This document shows positions 45,856 through 56,090 of a stretch of DNA of 64,000 bases, piece by piece. Position 1 is the first letter of the stretch; every line of letters begins with the position of its first letter. The DNA is taken from positions 118,056,264 to 118,120,263 of the forward strand of contig JAVGWX010000003.1 in the NCBI GenBank assembly GCA_036924085.1. Reading direction: 5' to 3'. This DNA comes from Ariolimax columbianus (lineage: Eukaryota > Mollusca > Gastropoda > Stylommatophora > Arionidae). The notes beneath the pieces are model-generated. The model was not told the origin of the DNA, did not search any database, and saw only the letters and a program-made list of their open reading frames with translations. Made by a program: the position numbers and the translations under genes.

Positions 45856-46634
45856 GTTGCTGTGTACTTCGTAATCTAGAGGTAAGCCAGATTAAAACGA
45901 ATGTCATTATTTTCTTGCGACATTTGATATCAACAAAGCGATTGTGTGGATTTGACGGCTGTCTACTGTAACGCTGTTTACCTTGTTTCTGATTCTTGTC
46001 ATCCTTATATCATAGGCAAGCAAGGTGGAACAAGTTGATTACCAGCATCGATTGACTAGTTATTTCATAAGCATTGCCTCTGATGACATTTTTGTGACTT
46101 GTATTTTTGGTTCGTGCACATCATCACAATTTTGCTGGATTATCCCCTTTGCCTCCTGTGGGTTTCAGGCTAGACGGATTAATCATACTGCCTCTGTCAC
46201 TATGTTGGTGGCTTTGACCTGTACTCTGTGACAACACTATGAGAAAATCAAAATCACTATTTGGTACTTCAAGTTTTCTGTGCTATTTGTTATGAGATTT
46301 AGCCGTAGTCATTCTTCATTTCCAAGCTACTGGATGTCACACTCCTGCTGCCTTGCAGGATACCTGTTCATGAGAAAGGTTTCGAGAGTAAACTCTGAGG
46401 AAACATATGCATCCAGTGCTTTCTGCAATCGTCTCGATAATGTCTTGTACTGGCCAAAGTTACCTCCCGGCGAAAGAATGAGGTTGACAAATTGCACAAA
46501 CCTTCCTCACTGTAATCCAAATCACCGCGCAAGTCACTCTTTTATCCATTACAGCGGACAGAACAAAAGGAAAAGATTTTCCAAACGGCTGATCAAAGAG
46601 AGTAGTCATCATGGCATGTTTAGGACGACCATCA
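45856..46634. other. No recognised feature
   Basis: A 142-codon plus frame at 46280-46708 runs into a SINE and shows no domain. Nothing else was identified. Confidence 0.35.
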
Positions 46635-46875
46635 TCCAAAAAAAAAAAAAGAAAAGTAAAACGACATTTTTTCCATTGCTGGGGAAGTCGAGGGGTTTTG
46701 AAGGCTGAGGACTACAGGCCGCTTCGCCACTGCTGTCGCCACGTCGTGTGCTGGCTATGTTTGTTTAATTCACCCCCAACAGAAAAAACAACATATACCA
46801 TACCGGGGATTCGAACCGCTGCCCTCCTTGTCGGCAGGCAGGCCTCGAAACCATTCGGCCACGTGCTTCTCTCAT
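46635..46875 (-). mobile_element. tS3 tRNA-derived SINE, copy 1
   Basis: On the minus strand: A box TGGCCGAATGG (plus 46851-46861) and perfect B box GGTTCGAATCC (plus 46807-46817), then a body TTGGGGGTGAATTAAACAAA, GTGGCGACAGCAGTGGCGAA and GGCCTGTAGTCCTCAGCCTT, ending in a T-rich tail (A-rich on the plus strand, 46640-46665). A typical tRNA-derived SINE; both promoter boxes look functional. Confidence 0.9.
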
Positions 46876-47015
46876 CATCATATTGGTACCAAGATATATG
46901 AATGATTCCATTTCTTGTGGGAGTGTGTCTCACAACACAATTTGTTTGTCGTTAGTTGCATTTATTCACACTAACACTTTTTTCTTGGTGCCATTTTGTG
47001 ATGCCTTTAATGTTA

Positions 47016-47617
47016 TTGCTGTTGTTGAATGCCCACAAAGATGAAGATTATTATTTTGTGCGCCCCGAAAAGTCGGTCAAGAGGAGAGTTACAGTAGTTT
47101 TCCTCACATCTTGAGCGTGCTGACGAAGATGGAACGGGGTCCTCCAGGCAGTTGTGCTACATTTGGTATCATCAGCGTGTCGCTTACTATTACGGGGATC
47201 ACGTCGATCCCCCAACTGGTTAACCAGACTGTCATGAAATAGTTTGTTTCCACGGGGGACTGCGTGGAAGTGAGGTGTGAGTCTTGGTCAGTATATTTTG
47301 CTTGGCCCTGACTAACATTGCACGATCAGTATGTTTTGTTTGACCCTGACTAACATTGTAGTATCAGTATCTTTTGTCTGACCCTGAATAACATTGCACG
47401 ATCAATATGCTTTGTCTGACCCTGACTAACATTGTACGATCAGTATGTTTTATCTGACCCTGACTAACATTGTACAATCAGTATGTTTTATCTGACCCTG
47501 ACTAACATTGCACGATCAGTATGTTTTATCTGACCCTGACTAACATTGCACGATCAGTATGCTTTGTCTGACCCTGACTAACATTGTACAATCAGTATGT
47601 TTTGTCTGACCAAATGT
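47016..47617 (-). mobile_element. V-element copy 3 with ~9-unit VNTR
   Basis: Starts at the (TTG)n end GCTGTTGTTGAATGCCCACA, has the body (CTTACTATTACGGGGATCAC, TCGATCCCCCAACTGGTTAA) and then about nine units of ~38 bp (ACGATCAGTATGTTTTGTCT, GACCCTGACTAACATTG) from 47276 to 47617. It has the longest VNTR of the six copies, showing copy-to-copy length change. Confidence 0.8.
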
Positions 47618-47734
47618 TAGTCTCCTGTCTTCGTGTTATCTCTAATCAAGGATAAATATTTTGTACTGCATTTGATTTGGGTTATGAAACAAGAGCGCCA
47701 GGAGATTTACAAATAAAGATCATCTCGTTGTTTT

Positions 47735-47985
47735 GTAAAAAAACAAAAAAACAAAAACAAAACAACAAGAACTATAGTACAACTTGTTTCCCATTGCTTG
47801 GCTACTCGATTGGTTTTAAATGCCGAGGATTACAATCCGCTTCGCTACTGCTGTCGCCAAGTCATTTGCTGGCTGCCTGTTTATTTCACCCCCAACAGAT
47901 AAACAGCATATACCTTACCGGTAATTCGATCCGCTGCCCTCACTGACAACAAGTAGACATTGAAGCCATTAAGTTACGCGATTTT
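47735..47985 (-). mobile_element. tS3 tRNA-derived SINE, copy 2
   Basis: Same family as 46635-46875; B box GGATCGAATTA (plus 47922-47932) carries mutations, and the body CTGTTGGGGGTGAAATAAAC and GGCGACAGCAGTAGCGAAGC is well kept. The tail on the plus strand is the (AAAAC)n tract at 47738-47770. Confidence 0.8.
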
Positions 47986-48199
47986 TGTCAAAATCCATTG
48001 AATTTCAATTTGGTTGGCTGATGTTGTTCTCATCAAAATCCAGTCAATAGTCAACAGAAAACGGAATAATGATAAGAGACGTCCGTGTAGAACACTTGTG
48101 TTTGTCCCAAAGAGCTCAGAGAGCTGACCCTAATGTACAACTCTACATTTGATATATTCATAAGTTTTCTTAGTGAGTCAGAAACTTCCATGGGGCCTC

Positions 48200-48449
48200 A
48201 TCAGTTACTAGAGTAATTATCTGTCTTATCTGGTCAATATTTTGTCACATTCAAGGAATCTGATATATGGTAGTCAGTTCCACCCCAAACAATGTTCAGC
48301 TTTTATTTTCAATGCTATTATCTCCGTCTGCACATGTTTTGTTATGTTAACACCCGCCTGCTACTCTTTCAATTGTTTGTTTAATTCTTCTAGTATGGTC
48401 TTATTCAATAATTTTACAGACCCCGCAAATAACATTATTCCCCTATATT
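48200..48449 (-). mobile_element. L-S LINE RT fragment, downstream half
   Basis: Minus-strand reading from the L-A insertion site: YRGIMLFAGSVKLLNKTILE, ELNKQLKE, then QAGVNITKHVQTEIIALKIK. This fits the RT block NYRGI.LLS...KLL...IL..L followed by QAGF..GRST.DQI..L. The upstream half (AAWLNKGDIQ) lies beyond the inserted L-A element at 52078-52170, so the two pieces were once adjacent. Too short to name the clade. Confidence 0.6.
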
Positions 48450-48461
48450 GTATATCTCCTT

Positions 48462-51400
48462 AGGAAACGCACCTCAACAATAACCATAAATTCTCAATCA
48501 GAGGATATCAGACCTTCCGTCTAGATAGAGAAGGCCACAAAGGAGGGGTCCTGATACTGACCAGAAACTGCATACCGAGTAGCGCGGTATCTGTCAATCA
48601 CACCGGACAAGCAGAAATTGTAGGAGTTGACATAATGGCTCAAGAGACGAAGCTCCGCATTTTCAATCTGTACGGACCACCAAACAGAGACCTATCGCTC
48701 TCGAGTATGGAGGTCAGAGACTCCAACTGCATAGTAGTTGGAGATTTCAACAGCCACTCGGAGAGATGGGGATACTCTGACACAGACAGCAGAGGTGACG
48801 AAGTGGAAGATTGGGAGATAGATGCAAATCTCTCCCTAATCAATAAGCCGGAGGATAGCCCTAGCTTCTATTCAAGGACATGGCATACCACCTCGACTCC
48901 AGATTTGGCTTTCTCCACACAGGACATACACCATACAATAGACCGCCAGGTGCTAAACCAACTGGCAGGTAGCGACCACAGGCCGATCAGGCTAACCATT
49001 GACATGGAAGTAGGCCCACAGGAAACAAAACCGCTCCCACGTTGGAATTACAAACGAGCCGACTGGGACAGATTTGCAATCCTGACAGATGGGCTGTGTG
49101 AAACCATCAACACACGAAACACCAAAATGAAGCCCCTGGTAGAGAGCCTAAGCAAGGCAATAATGCAAGCCGCCACTGAAACCATCCCAAGAGGAGCTAG
49201 GAAAAACTATAAGCCCTACTGGAATGATGAGTTGCAGAAAGTGGAAGATGCAGTAACAAATGCTAGGAACATGGCAGAGCGAGAAAAATCCATGGAGGCA
49301 AACATCGCCCTCAAAGCCGCTGCGGCGAAGTACAAACACACTCTCAAGCAAACAGCAAGAGAAAGCTGGAAAAATAAAACGGAAAGTCTAAACCTGGACA
49401 AAGACGGGAACAAGCTATGGAAGCTAGTCAGAGCCATGAACGACGAAACCTCGTCAAATAAACAAATTACTATCAAGCAGGGCGAGAACTTGATCACAGG
49501 TAAGAAAGCCGCAAACGCCTTTGTCGATCACTATGCCAGAGCAAACCACATCGAGGTCCCTGCAGATAAGCATGCAGACATTAGCGAAGAGCTAAATGGG
49601 CACGAAAACATGAATACGGCACCTGAAGAGCACATGATGGCCAAATTAACAATGCGCGAAATGGAAGAGGCTATGAGAACACTAAAGAAAAGGAAATCTC
49701 CCGGAAAAGACGGGATAACAAACGAAATGCTGATGGGGCTGGGCCAAACAGCGAAGAGGAAACTACTATCAGTCCTGAACCAAAGCTGGAAAAGGGGTAT
49801 TGTACCCCAGGCATGGAAAGACGCAATACTGGTACCAGTACCAAAAACAGGAAAGGATAAAACAGATCCAAATGGATACAGGCCCATCAGCCTACTGAGC
49901 TGTGTCGGCAAGCTGATGGAACGGATGATAAACACCAGACTGATGTGGCATCTGGAAGAAAAACGAATACTAATTCCACAGCAAGCCGGCTTTAGACAGC
50001 ACAGATCCACTGAGGACCAGGTCATCCTCATAGCCCAGGAGATAGAAGATGCCTACCAGGCACAGAAACACACAGTAGCTGTCTGGGTGGATCTGGAAAA
50101 GGCATTTGACAAAGTCTGGAAGGACGGACTTAGAGTCAAGCTAAGAAGAAGTGATGTCGGTGGGAAGATGTACAAGTGGATCAACCACTACCTCAAACAA
50201 AGAACGGCCAGAGTCCAAGTACAAGGGCAGATGAGCAAAAAGGTGACACTCGAGCAGGGAGTACCCCAACGGGGAGTATTGTCACCCACACTCTTCCTGG
50301 TATATATAAACGATATTACAGAGAATATACCAAGAAGAGTCCATAGCTCAATGTTTGCAGACGATCTGGCTATGTGGACCTCTGAAAAGAATCTCACCAT
50401 AGCAAGAAATCGGATGCAGACGGCCCTAACATCGCTGGAAGAGTGGGCGAACTCATGGCTGGTCAAAATAAACGAGGAGAAAACCACATGCACAATATTC
50501 TCGCTTTCATTAAAACCCCAAAGTACCAAATTAAGTCTAAATGGCAAAATCCTGCAGCCAAACGACAACCCAACCTATCTGGGAGTCACATTTGATCGGC
50601 GCATGACATGGAAAAGTCAGATTGAGAGAAACCGAATGAAAGCCAGAGAAAGAATGGCAATCATGAGGAAACTTGCTGGCACAAGCTGGGGAGCAGACGA
50701 AGGCATACTAAAGAAACTGTACACTGGAAGAGTGAGACCAGTTCTCGAGTATGGCATTGCGGCATGGACAACAGCAGCGAAGGCGAACTTCGATAAAGTT
50801 AACAAACTTCAAAACCAAGCCATGAGAATTATAACAGGTGGCATGAAGTCAACGCCAATTGTAGAACTTGAAAAGATTACAAAACTGCAATCCATGACCG
50901 ATAGAAGAGACTGCAGAGCCCAGCTGCAGTCAAAGAAACTCCGAAGACTGACGGACCATCCAATGTACCAGAGACTAAACAATTTGGGAAATGGGAAACT
51001 AAAGCGGAGAAACTTTGCAGAAATAGCCAAAGCAAAGATGCACGAAGATCCCATAAACGCACTAACAACACCAAAACCCATCACTACTGTACGAAAACCT
51101 ACCTGGAGGCAGGATATATTTCCAGAGGTGGTAGAAAATATACCAGGTATTGCAAACAAAAACTGCCAGACTGAAAAAGAAAGGAGAGACACTACCCTAA
51201 GCTTCATAACGAAAAGCTACCCAAGCATGGACTGGACCCATGCATACACCGACGGTTCTGTAACAAACACTACACAGAACGGAGGGGCAGGAGCATTTCT
51301 GAACCTACCAAATGGCAGAAAAATAACACTGTCATTCGCTACTGGTAAGTACACAAGCAATTTCAGAGCGGAGGCAGAGGCACTGAGGGCGGCAGTGGAA

Positions 51401-52065
51401 GAAATGGTGACACACAGTGAAAATGAGAGCCAGATAGTCCTGCTGACAGATGCTCTCGCCGTAGTCACAGCGCTAAAAAGCCAGAAAAACACTGAGCTTA
51501 ATGACTTAAGAGCAGCACTCTGCAAACTGTGCCAGCAGTCCGCACCAAAAAGGGTAGTGGTACAGTGGGTTCCGTCACACTGCAACATCCAAGGCAACGA
51601 GGAGGCAGACAGACTGGCAAAAGAAGGTGCAAGACTACCACAAACAGATACCAGTATGACGTTCGAAGAGTCAAAACGGCTTATCAAAGCCAGATACATG
51701 ACCAAATGGGAAACCGAACATACTGGTTACACCAAAAACGATGCCTATTACCAGTTGAACCGAAGAGAGCAGGTCGTTGTCTTCAGACTTCGCACTGGCC
51801 ACAACAGACTGAGGTACGACCTATTCAACAAATTGAAGATAGGGTGTACCGACGAATGCCCGTGCGGTACTGGTAAAATGACCACTGAACATCTGCTGCA
51901 GATCTGCCCGACATACGAGGATCAGAGAGAGCAGATGTGGCCATTACCAGTGGAACTGCAAGACAAGCTCTATGGCAGTGGCGAGAGCCTCAGGATGACC
52001 GCCGCTTTTTTCGAAAAAATAATGGTTACTGTCTGACTGTGTACGCAGAAGAAGAAGAAGAAGAA
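48462..52065 (+). mobile_element. L-A LINE insertion, youngest copy, 3.6 kb
   Basis: A 5'-truncated L-A element bounded by the 12 bp direct repeat GTATATCTCCTT (48450-48461 and 52066-52077) and ending in a (GAA)n tail at 52047-52065. The first base of the tail region follows GACTGTGTACGC, 10 bp after the stop codon, so the 3' UTR is extremely short. The 5' end lies inside the endonuclease domain; ORF1 and the start of ORF2 are missing. It inserted into an older LINE (L-S, minus strand). Perfect flanking repeats and one unbroken frame indicate a recent insertion. Confidence 0.97.
48464..52036 (+). CDS. L-A ORF2: endonuclease / reverse transcriptase / RNase H polyprotein, 5'-truncated
   Basis: An unbroken frame of about 1190 codons begins at the element's edge with ETHLNNNHKFSIRGYQTFRL; the first ATG is at 48635 (1133 aa; numbering below from it). 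ETHL is the catalytic Glu block of an APE-type endonuclease, followed by GDFN (36-39) and GSDHRP (112-117). RT: VDLEKAFDKVW (motif A, Asp486), GVPQRGVLSP (motif B), FADDLAMW (motif C, Asp576-Asp577), LGVTFDRRMTW. RNase H: TDG Asp873, Glu913, Asp939, HCNIQGNEEADRLA with Asp992, all four acidic residues kept. A C-terminal Cys/His segment begins at Cys1071 (CTDECPCGTG...H...C). The motif B Gly after Gln is Arg546 here but Gly in the 34 kb copy, so activity is doubtful. The domain order suggests the I/Jockey-like, RNase H-bearing LINEs. No promoter is expected in a truncated copy. Confidence 0.95.
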   Translation, partial: ETHLNNNHKFSIRGYQTFRLDREGHKGGVLILTRNCIPSSAVSVNHTGQAEIVGVDIMAQETKLRIFNLYGPPNRDLSLSSMEVRDSNCIVVGDFNSHSERWGYSDTDSRGDEVEDWEIDANLSLINKPEDSPSFYSRTWHTTSTPDLAFSTQDIHHTIDRQVLNQLAGSDHRPIRLTIDMEVGPQETKPLPRWNYKRADWDRFAILTDGLCETINTRNTKMKPLVESLSKAIMQAATETIPRGARKNYKPYWNDELQKVEDAVTNARNMAEREKSMEANIALKAAAAKYKHTLKQTARESWKNKTESLNLDKDGNKLWKLVRAMNDETSSNKQITIKQGENLITGKKAANAFVDHYARANHIEVPADKHADISEELNGHENMNTAPEEHMMAKLTMREMEEAMRTLKKRKSPGKDGITNEMLMGLGQTAKRKLLSVLNQSWKRGIVPQAWKDAILVPVPKTGKDKTDPNGYRPISLLSCVGKLMERMINTRLMWHLEEKRILIPQQAGFRQHRSTEDQVILIAQEIEDAYQAQKHTVAVWVDLEKAFDKVWKDGLRVKLRRSDVGGKMYKWINHYLKQRTARVQVQGQMSKKVTLEQGVPQRGVLSPTLFLVYINDITENIPRRVHSSMFADDLAMWTSEKNLTIARNRMQTALTSLEEWANSWLVKINEEKTTCTIFSLSLKPQSTKLSLNGKILQPNDNPTYLGVTFDRRMTWKSQIERNRMKARERMAIMRKLAGTSWGADEGILKKLYTGRVRPVLEYGIAAWTTAAKANFDKVNKLQNQAMRIITGGMKSTPIVELEKITKLQSMTDRRDCRAQLQSKKLRRLTDHPMYQRLNNLGNGKLKRRNFAEIAKAKMHEDPINALTTPKPITTVRKPTWRQDIFPEVVENIPGIANKNCQTEKERRDTTLSFITKSYPSMDWTHAYTDGSVTNTTQNGGAGAFLNLPNGRKITLSFATGKYTSNFRAEAEALRAAVEEMVTHSENESQIVLLTDALAVVTALKSQKNTELNDLRAALCKLCQQSAPKRVVVQWVPSHCNIQGNEEADRLAKEGARLPQTDTSMTFEESKRLIKARYMTKWETEHTGYTKNDAYYQLNRREQVVVFRLRTGHNRLRYDLFNKLKIGCTDECPCGTGKMTTEHLLQICPTYEDQREQMWPLPVELQDKLYGSGESLRMTAAFFEKIMVTV

Positions 52066-52077
52066 GTATATCTCCTT

Positions 52078-52170
52078 TGTTTAGCCAAGCGGCTAGATAC
52101 AATTATCTTCTAATCTGGTCACATTTACCAAGGATGACGAAAGACTAGGTGAAGTGGAGGAAGTTTGTTG
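52078..52170 (-). mobile_element. L-S LINE RT fragment, upstream half
   Basis: Minus-strand reading AAWLNKGDIQ leads directly (across the duplicated target site) into YRGIMLFAG at 48.45 kb. This corresponds to the ...KKGD...NYRGI.LL stretch of LINE RTs. The outer boundary is uncertain. Confidence 0.5.
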
Positions 52171-52272
52171 CAGTCCTTAAAGGCGTCTCCAATCACGATG
52201 GTCAATAATCGCATTGTCAGTCATTGACCACGAATTTAAGGACAATGTGTCTAATATTCTGTTCTGTGTTAA

Positions 52273-52735
52273 AGGTTGGCCTCTCTGTATTCTACTGGTG
52301 GAGGCACGCCTATTTTCACTCTAGACCGTAGTTATTTAGGCGATATCAGGACGCATTAACCAGTGCTTGGATGCGTATGTATGTACCTCTGATAGTTGGA
52401 GCGATCTCAGTGGTCAAACCCAAGCAACGTGCAATGGAAGGGTCTCGCCACGAGAGCGCGTGTTAGTGTGAGGCTGTATGCAAGTTTATAATAGCCCCAC
52501 TGTGAGGTGTTCAACATGTTGTTGTTGCCTAGATGTTTGCCTCACTAGTTTCTACTGGCGGAGGCGCGCCATTTTCTACCCCAGACCGTAGTCCATTGGG
52601 CGATATCAGGACGCATAAACCAGTGCTTGGATGCATGTGTGCGTCTGCATGTAATTATGCTAGGTTTGTGCGCCCTCAGAAGCTAGCCCAACCAAAGTGC
52701 AATGGAAGGGCCTCACCATGAAGGCGCGATGTGAA
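52273..52735 (+). repeat. Rep-O tandem pair
   Basis: Two diverged copies, about 52273-52462 and 52539-52735, share TTCTACTGG.GGAGGC.CGCC, GGCGATATCAGGACGCAT.A, ACCAGTGCTTGGATGC and GTGCAATGGAAGGG.CTC. The copies are ~266 bp apart, so the repeat unit including spacer is longer than the conserved part. An inverted copy is at 18490-18675. Confidence 0.75.
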
Positions 52736-53127
52736 AAGTTGTTCTAGAGTGTGACTGTAGGACAGAGTCAAATGAAACAGAGTGAGGAAAGAGAAGAGCT
52801 GCCCTCAGGGTGACCCGGTCCCTATGCTTGTGAGGTGTTGAAAAAACATAGTAGACAGATTCTGTGATCTCCGATTGTTCTAGATATTTTTCTGGCGATG
52901 ACGTTTATTTTTTCCATCCATCTCTTGTATCTTCCTTATGTGTGTTGTGCTATAAAGGAAAATAAAGAACGACGTAACAGTACAACCATCTGTGACTGTC
53001 GTCTTAGTATAATTGTCATCCTCGTTTCTGGCATCACATGTGCACATCTCTAGAATTATTCATGAACACCAATATGAATTCTTATCTCCCTTTGCACATA
53101 GTACACACCAAAGTAATCCCATCTAAG

Positions 53128-53130
<3 letters not shown>
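52736..53130. other. No recognised feature
   Basis: Unique sequence with no motif recognised. Confidence 0.3.
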
Positions 53131-53199
<69 letters not shown>

Positions 53200-53268
53200 C
53201 ATATATATATATACACCAAACACATACGCACAAAACACATACACACACACACACACACATACACTCTA
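53131..53268. repeat. (TA)n and (CA)n microsatellites
   Basis: About 65 bp of pure TA, a short TTTACATATA interruption, then CACATACGCACA and (CA)n. Confidence 0.95.
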
Positions 53269-53805
53269 CTGATTGTTGAACCGAGTTATTCCCAGATTAT
53301 AGGGCTTGTGACAGAAATACTATAATAAATAATGTGGAACTGCCTGGGAAGACACTAACATTTACTCATTATACCTATGTATTGCCTCGTATACATATAG
53401 AAAGCGCACACAGACGCAGACATTGATAGCAATAACAATAGCACGTACACGCACGCATCTAACCCAGCTTGGTATGACCATGGGAATTTGCTCAGCTGTC
53501 GGAAGTCTTGCACACACCCTCAAACAAAGCGCGTGTTTTACTTAATGCAATTTGGTACAGAAGATGGTTCATGTGCCTATCGTGTGTTTCCCCTCCTTTG
53601 GGATTTGGTGAAGGTCTCTTTACAGTATCGGGTAGACCACAACACCAGGTAGCCAAGTTATTCGTTGTACATGCATGTTGTTTATTATACATTCAAAGGT
53701 ATACTATGTCAATGAGCTTAGTTGTTGAGATTAGACCAACAGAACCCTAACTATAGTAGAACCAAATACTGTATCGATGGTCTTCCTTGTTATCTTTAGT
53801 GCAGT
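53269..53805. other. No recognised feature
   Basis: No protein or repeat similarity that I can support. Confidence 0.3.
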
Positions 53806-54077
53806 CATTCACTTCAATCTCACCATACAGTTTAGTTTAACTATACACTTTAGTCCAACCATATAGTCTAAACATACTAATCTAAACATAAATAATAGTA
53901 TAACAATACGGTATAGTCTAACCATACAGTATAGTATAGCCATACACTGTAATCCAACCATACAATATAGTTCAACCATGCAGTATAGTCTAACCATATA
54001 TAATAGTATAAACTTACATTTTAGTCCAACCATAAAATATAGTCTAACCATAAACAATAGTTTAACCAAACAGTATA

Positions 54078-54361
54078 TTCTCCTTCTTCTTCTTCTTCTT
54101 CTTCTTCTTCTTCTTCTTCTTCTTCTTCTTCTTCTTCTTCTTCTTCGTACGCTGTCAGGCGTCAACTTGAATTTGTTCGAAGAAAGCAGCTGTCATCCTG
54201 AGGCTGTCGACACTGCCCTAGAGCTTGTCTAGTGTTGGCACTGGTGATGGCCGCATGTGCTTTCTCTGGTCCTCGTATGTCGGGCAATTTTGCAGCAGAT
54301 GTTCAGCGGTCATTTTCCCTGTACCACAGGTGCATTTGTCAGTGCCACCTATCTTCAGTTT
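54078..54361 (-). mobile_element. L-A LINE 3' end inserted in the minisatellite
   Basis: Starts with a (CTT)n run at 54082-54146 (the expanded GAA tail), then CGTACGCTGTCAGGCGTCAA and the reverse complement of the L-A C-terminus down to the codons for KIGGTDKCTC near 54355. It is 5'-truncated after ~215 bp of coding sequence. ACAGTATA occurs on both sides (54070-54077 and 54362-54369) but is also part of the satellite unit, so the target-site duplication is only suggestive. Confidence 0.9.
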
Positions 54362-54787
54362 ACAGTATAGTCTAACCACACAGTATAGTATAACCATACA
54401 CTATAGTCCAACCATACAGAATAACCTAACCTTACAATGTGGTCTAACCATACATCCTTACACTTTAGTCCAACCATACAGTTAAGTCTAACCGTACACT
54501 ATAGTCTAATCATACAGAACATTCTAACCATACACTTTAGTCCAACCATACAGTTAAGTCTAACCGTACACTATAGTCTAATCATACATAACATTTTAAC
54601 CATACACTTTAGTCCAACCATACAGTTAAGTCTAACCGTACACTATAGTCTAATCATACAGAACATTCTAACCATGCACTTTCGTCCAACCATACAGTTA
54701 AGTCTAACCGTACACTATAGTCTAATCATACAGAACATTCTAACCATGCACTTTAGTCCAACTATTCATTATAGTTTAACCATACAA

Positions 54788-55142
54788 TAGGGGGAGGAAG
54801 TGTGACATCTGGCCAGACAAAATATACTGATCAGACATGTTAGGCAGGGTCAGGCAAAATATACTAGCCAAGAACCTCCCCTCGGCTTCCTCGTAGCCCT
54901 CCTGGAAACGGACTGTTTTTATAGCAGCCTAGCTAACGAGGTGAGGGATCAACGTGATCCCGTAGTAGTAAGCGATATGCAGATGAAGTCAAGCATAGCA
55001 CAGCTGCCTGGAGAACCCTGGTCCACCTTCATCAGCAGGCTCGGGATGTGAGAAAAGCCACTGCAACTCGTCACTTAGCGTTCTTTTCAGGGCGCACAAA
55101 ATGGTAGACCTACTCATTGTGGGCATTCGAAACAACAACAAC
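54788..55142 (+). mobile_element. V-element copy 4, in the minisatellite
   Basis: One or two VNTR units (AAAATATACTGATCAGACAT, GTTAGGCAGGGTCAGGC), the body (CTGGAAACGGACTGTTTTTA, ATCAACGTGATCCC, CATCAGCAGGCTCGGGATGT) and the end CTACTCATTGTGGGCATTCG followed by a CAACAACAAC tail. The satellite resumes directly after the tail. Confidence 0.8.
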
Positions 55143-55295
55143 CATACAATAGAATCTAACCATACAGTATAGCCTAACCATACACTTTAGTCCAACCATA
55201 CAGTATAGCCTAACCATACACTTTAGTCCAACCATACAGTATAGCCTAACCATATTATATAGATTAACCATACATTCTAACCATATATCATAGTC

Positions 55296-55554
55296 CAACC
55301 CCATACTATTCTTGTAAACTGTACGATACCTCATAGTCTCGCTCAATGAATGTCAGAATGTAAATTAGTCTGTATATAAATAAGTACAACCTGCTAAGAT
55401 AAATGTCTTCCAAACTCGTACATCACACTGCACGTTTGCTACGGCGGACCTGCTAGGTTCAACCTCTGATCTTTTCAGAAACGACATCACTGCACTCTGG
55501 GCAAACCCATATGTGTTCAGTCTCGTTCAATAAATGATAAAGTGTGTGAATACT
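55296..55554. other. No clear feature
   Basis: Contains GACATCACTGCACTCTGGGC, a partial match to a block near 16330, suggesting an unclassified dispersed repeat. Confidence 0.35.
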
Positions 55555-56090
55555 TCGTCTCCTTCTTCTTTGTTCATTCTCAAATCAAGGACCGGGTTTC
55601 TCTTACAAAGGCCACCGTTGTATGTAAGGTTGTTTTTATCTCCATTAGTCCTTATCTCATATATGTCTCGCGAGGCCAGTATTACTCTCTCTTCCTGTGT
55701 AAGCATGCAGCTTTGTAGGATCTGTTCCACTGTCATGGTATGCTACCGACATGAACACTTGTCCTCTGTCCAAATACTCATTTTGTTGAAAGATGGCTCT
55801 TGAGTCTGCTGTGCCCACTTCTCAGTCCGAATATGCTGGCCAGTTCTTCTTTAGTTAGATCATAGAAGCTGTCTTCTTCTTGGAAGTGAGAGATGTTGAT
55901 CAATCCATTTTACCATGAAGTTACCATAACTATGGTCATGGCCTCATTATACGTGATACTCAGGTCTGTTTGTGGGGATGCTCCTTCACTCTATGCTAAT
56001 TTGTCTGCAGCCTCATTGCCTTCAATATTGCAATGGAATGGGATCCAATGTATGACCAACTTTGGATGTTCTGCTTAGAGCTGTGTCAGT
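55555..56090 (-). mobile_element. L-B LINE RNase H and C-terminus, degraded
   Basis: Minus-strand reading: HCNIEGNEAADKLA (RNase H end, near 56040-55995), ASPQTDLSITYNEAMT, then FGLRSGHSRLKSHL, a Cys/His remnant, MTVEQILQSCML and a 3' end TTTGAGAATGAACAAAGAAG with a GAA-type tail at 55558-55568. It is colinear with L-A but divergent, i.e. a separate lineage. A second copy is at 63558-64000. Stops are frequent. Confidence 0.75.

Larger units (their letters stand above)
53806..55295. repeat. ~18-20 bp ACCATACAGTATAGTCTA minisatellite, interrupted twice
   Basis: Units such as AACCATACACTTTAGTCC and AACCATACAGTATAGTCT occupy 53815-54077, 54362-54786 and 55140-55290. Between them sit an L-A 3' end (54078-54361) and a V-element (54788-55142). 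At 54440-54750 a higher-order repeat of about 80 bp (four slightly different units) is iterated four times. Confidence 0.9.

Noticed and set aside
45315..45971. 218-codon frame across the 30 bp array as a secreted repeat peptide precursor
   Set aside because: No signal peptide and no processing sites flanking the units; four frames are open across the array, as expected for a 30 bp period. Kept as a low-level finding for transcript testing only.
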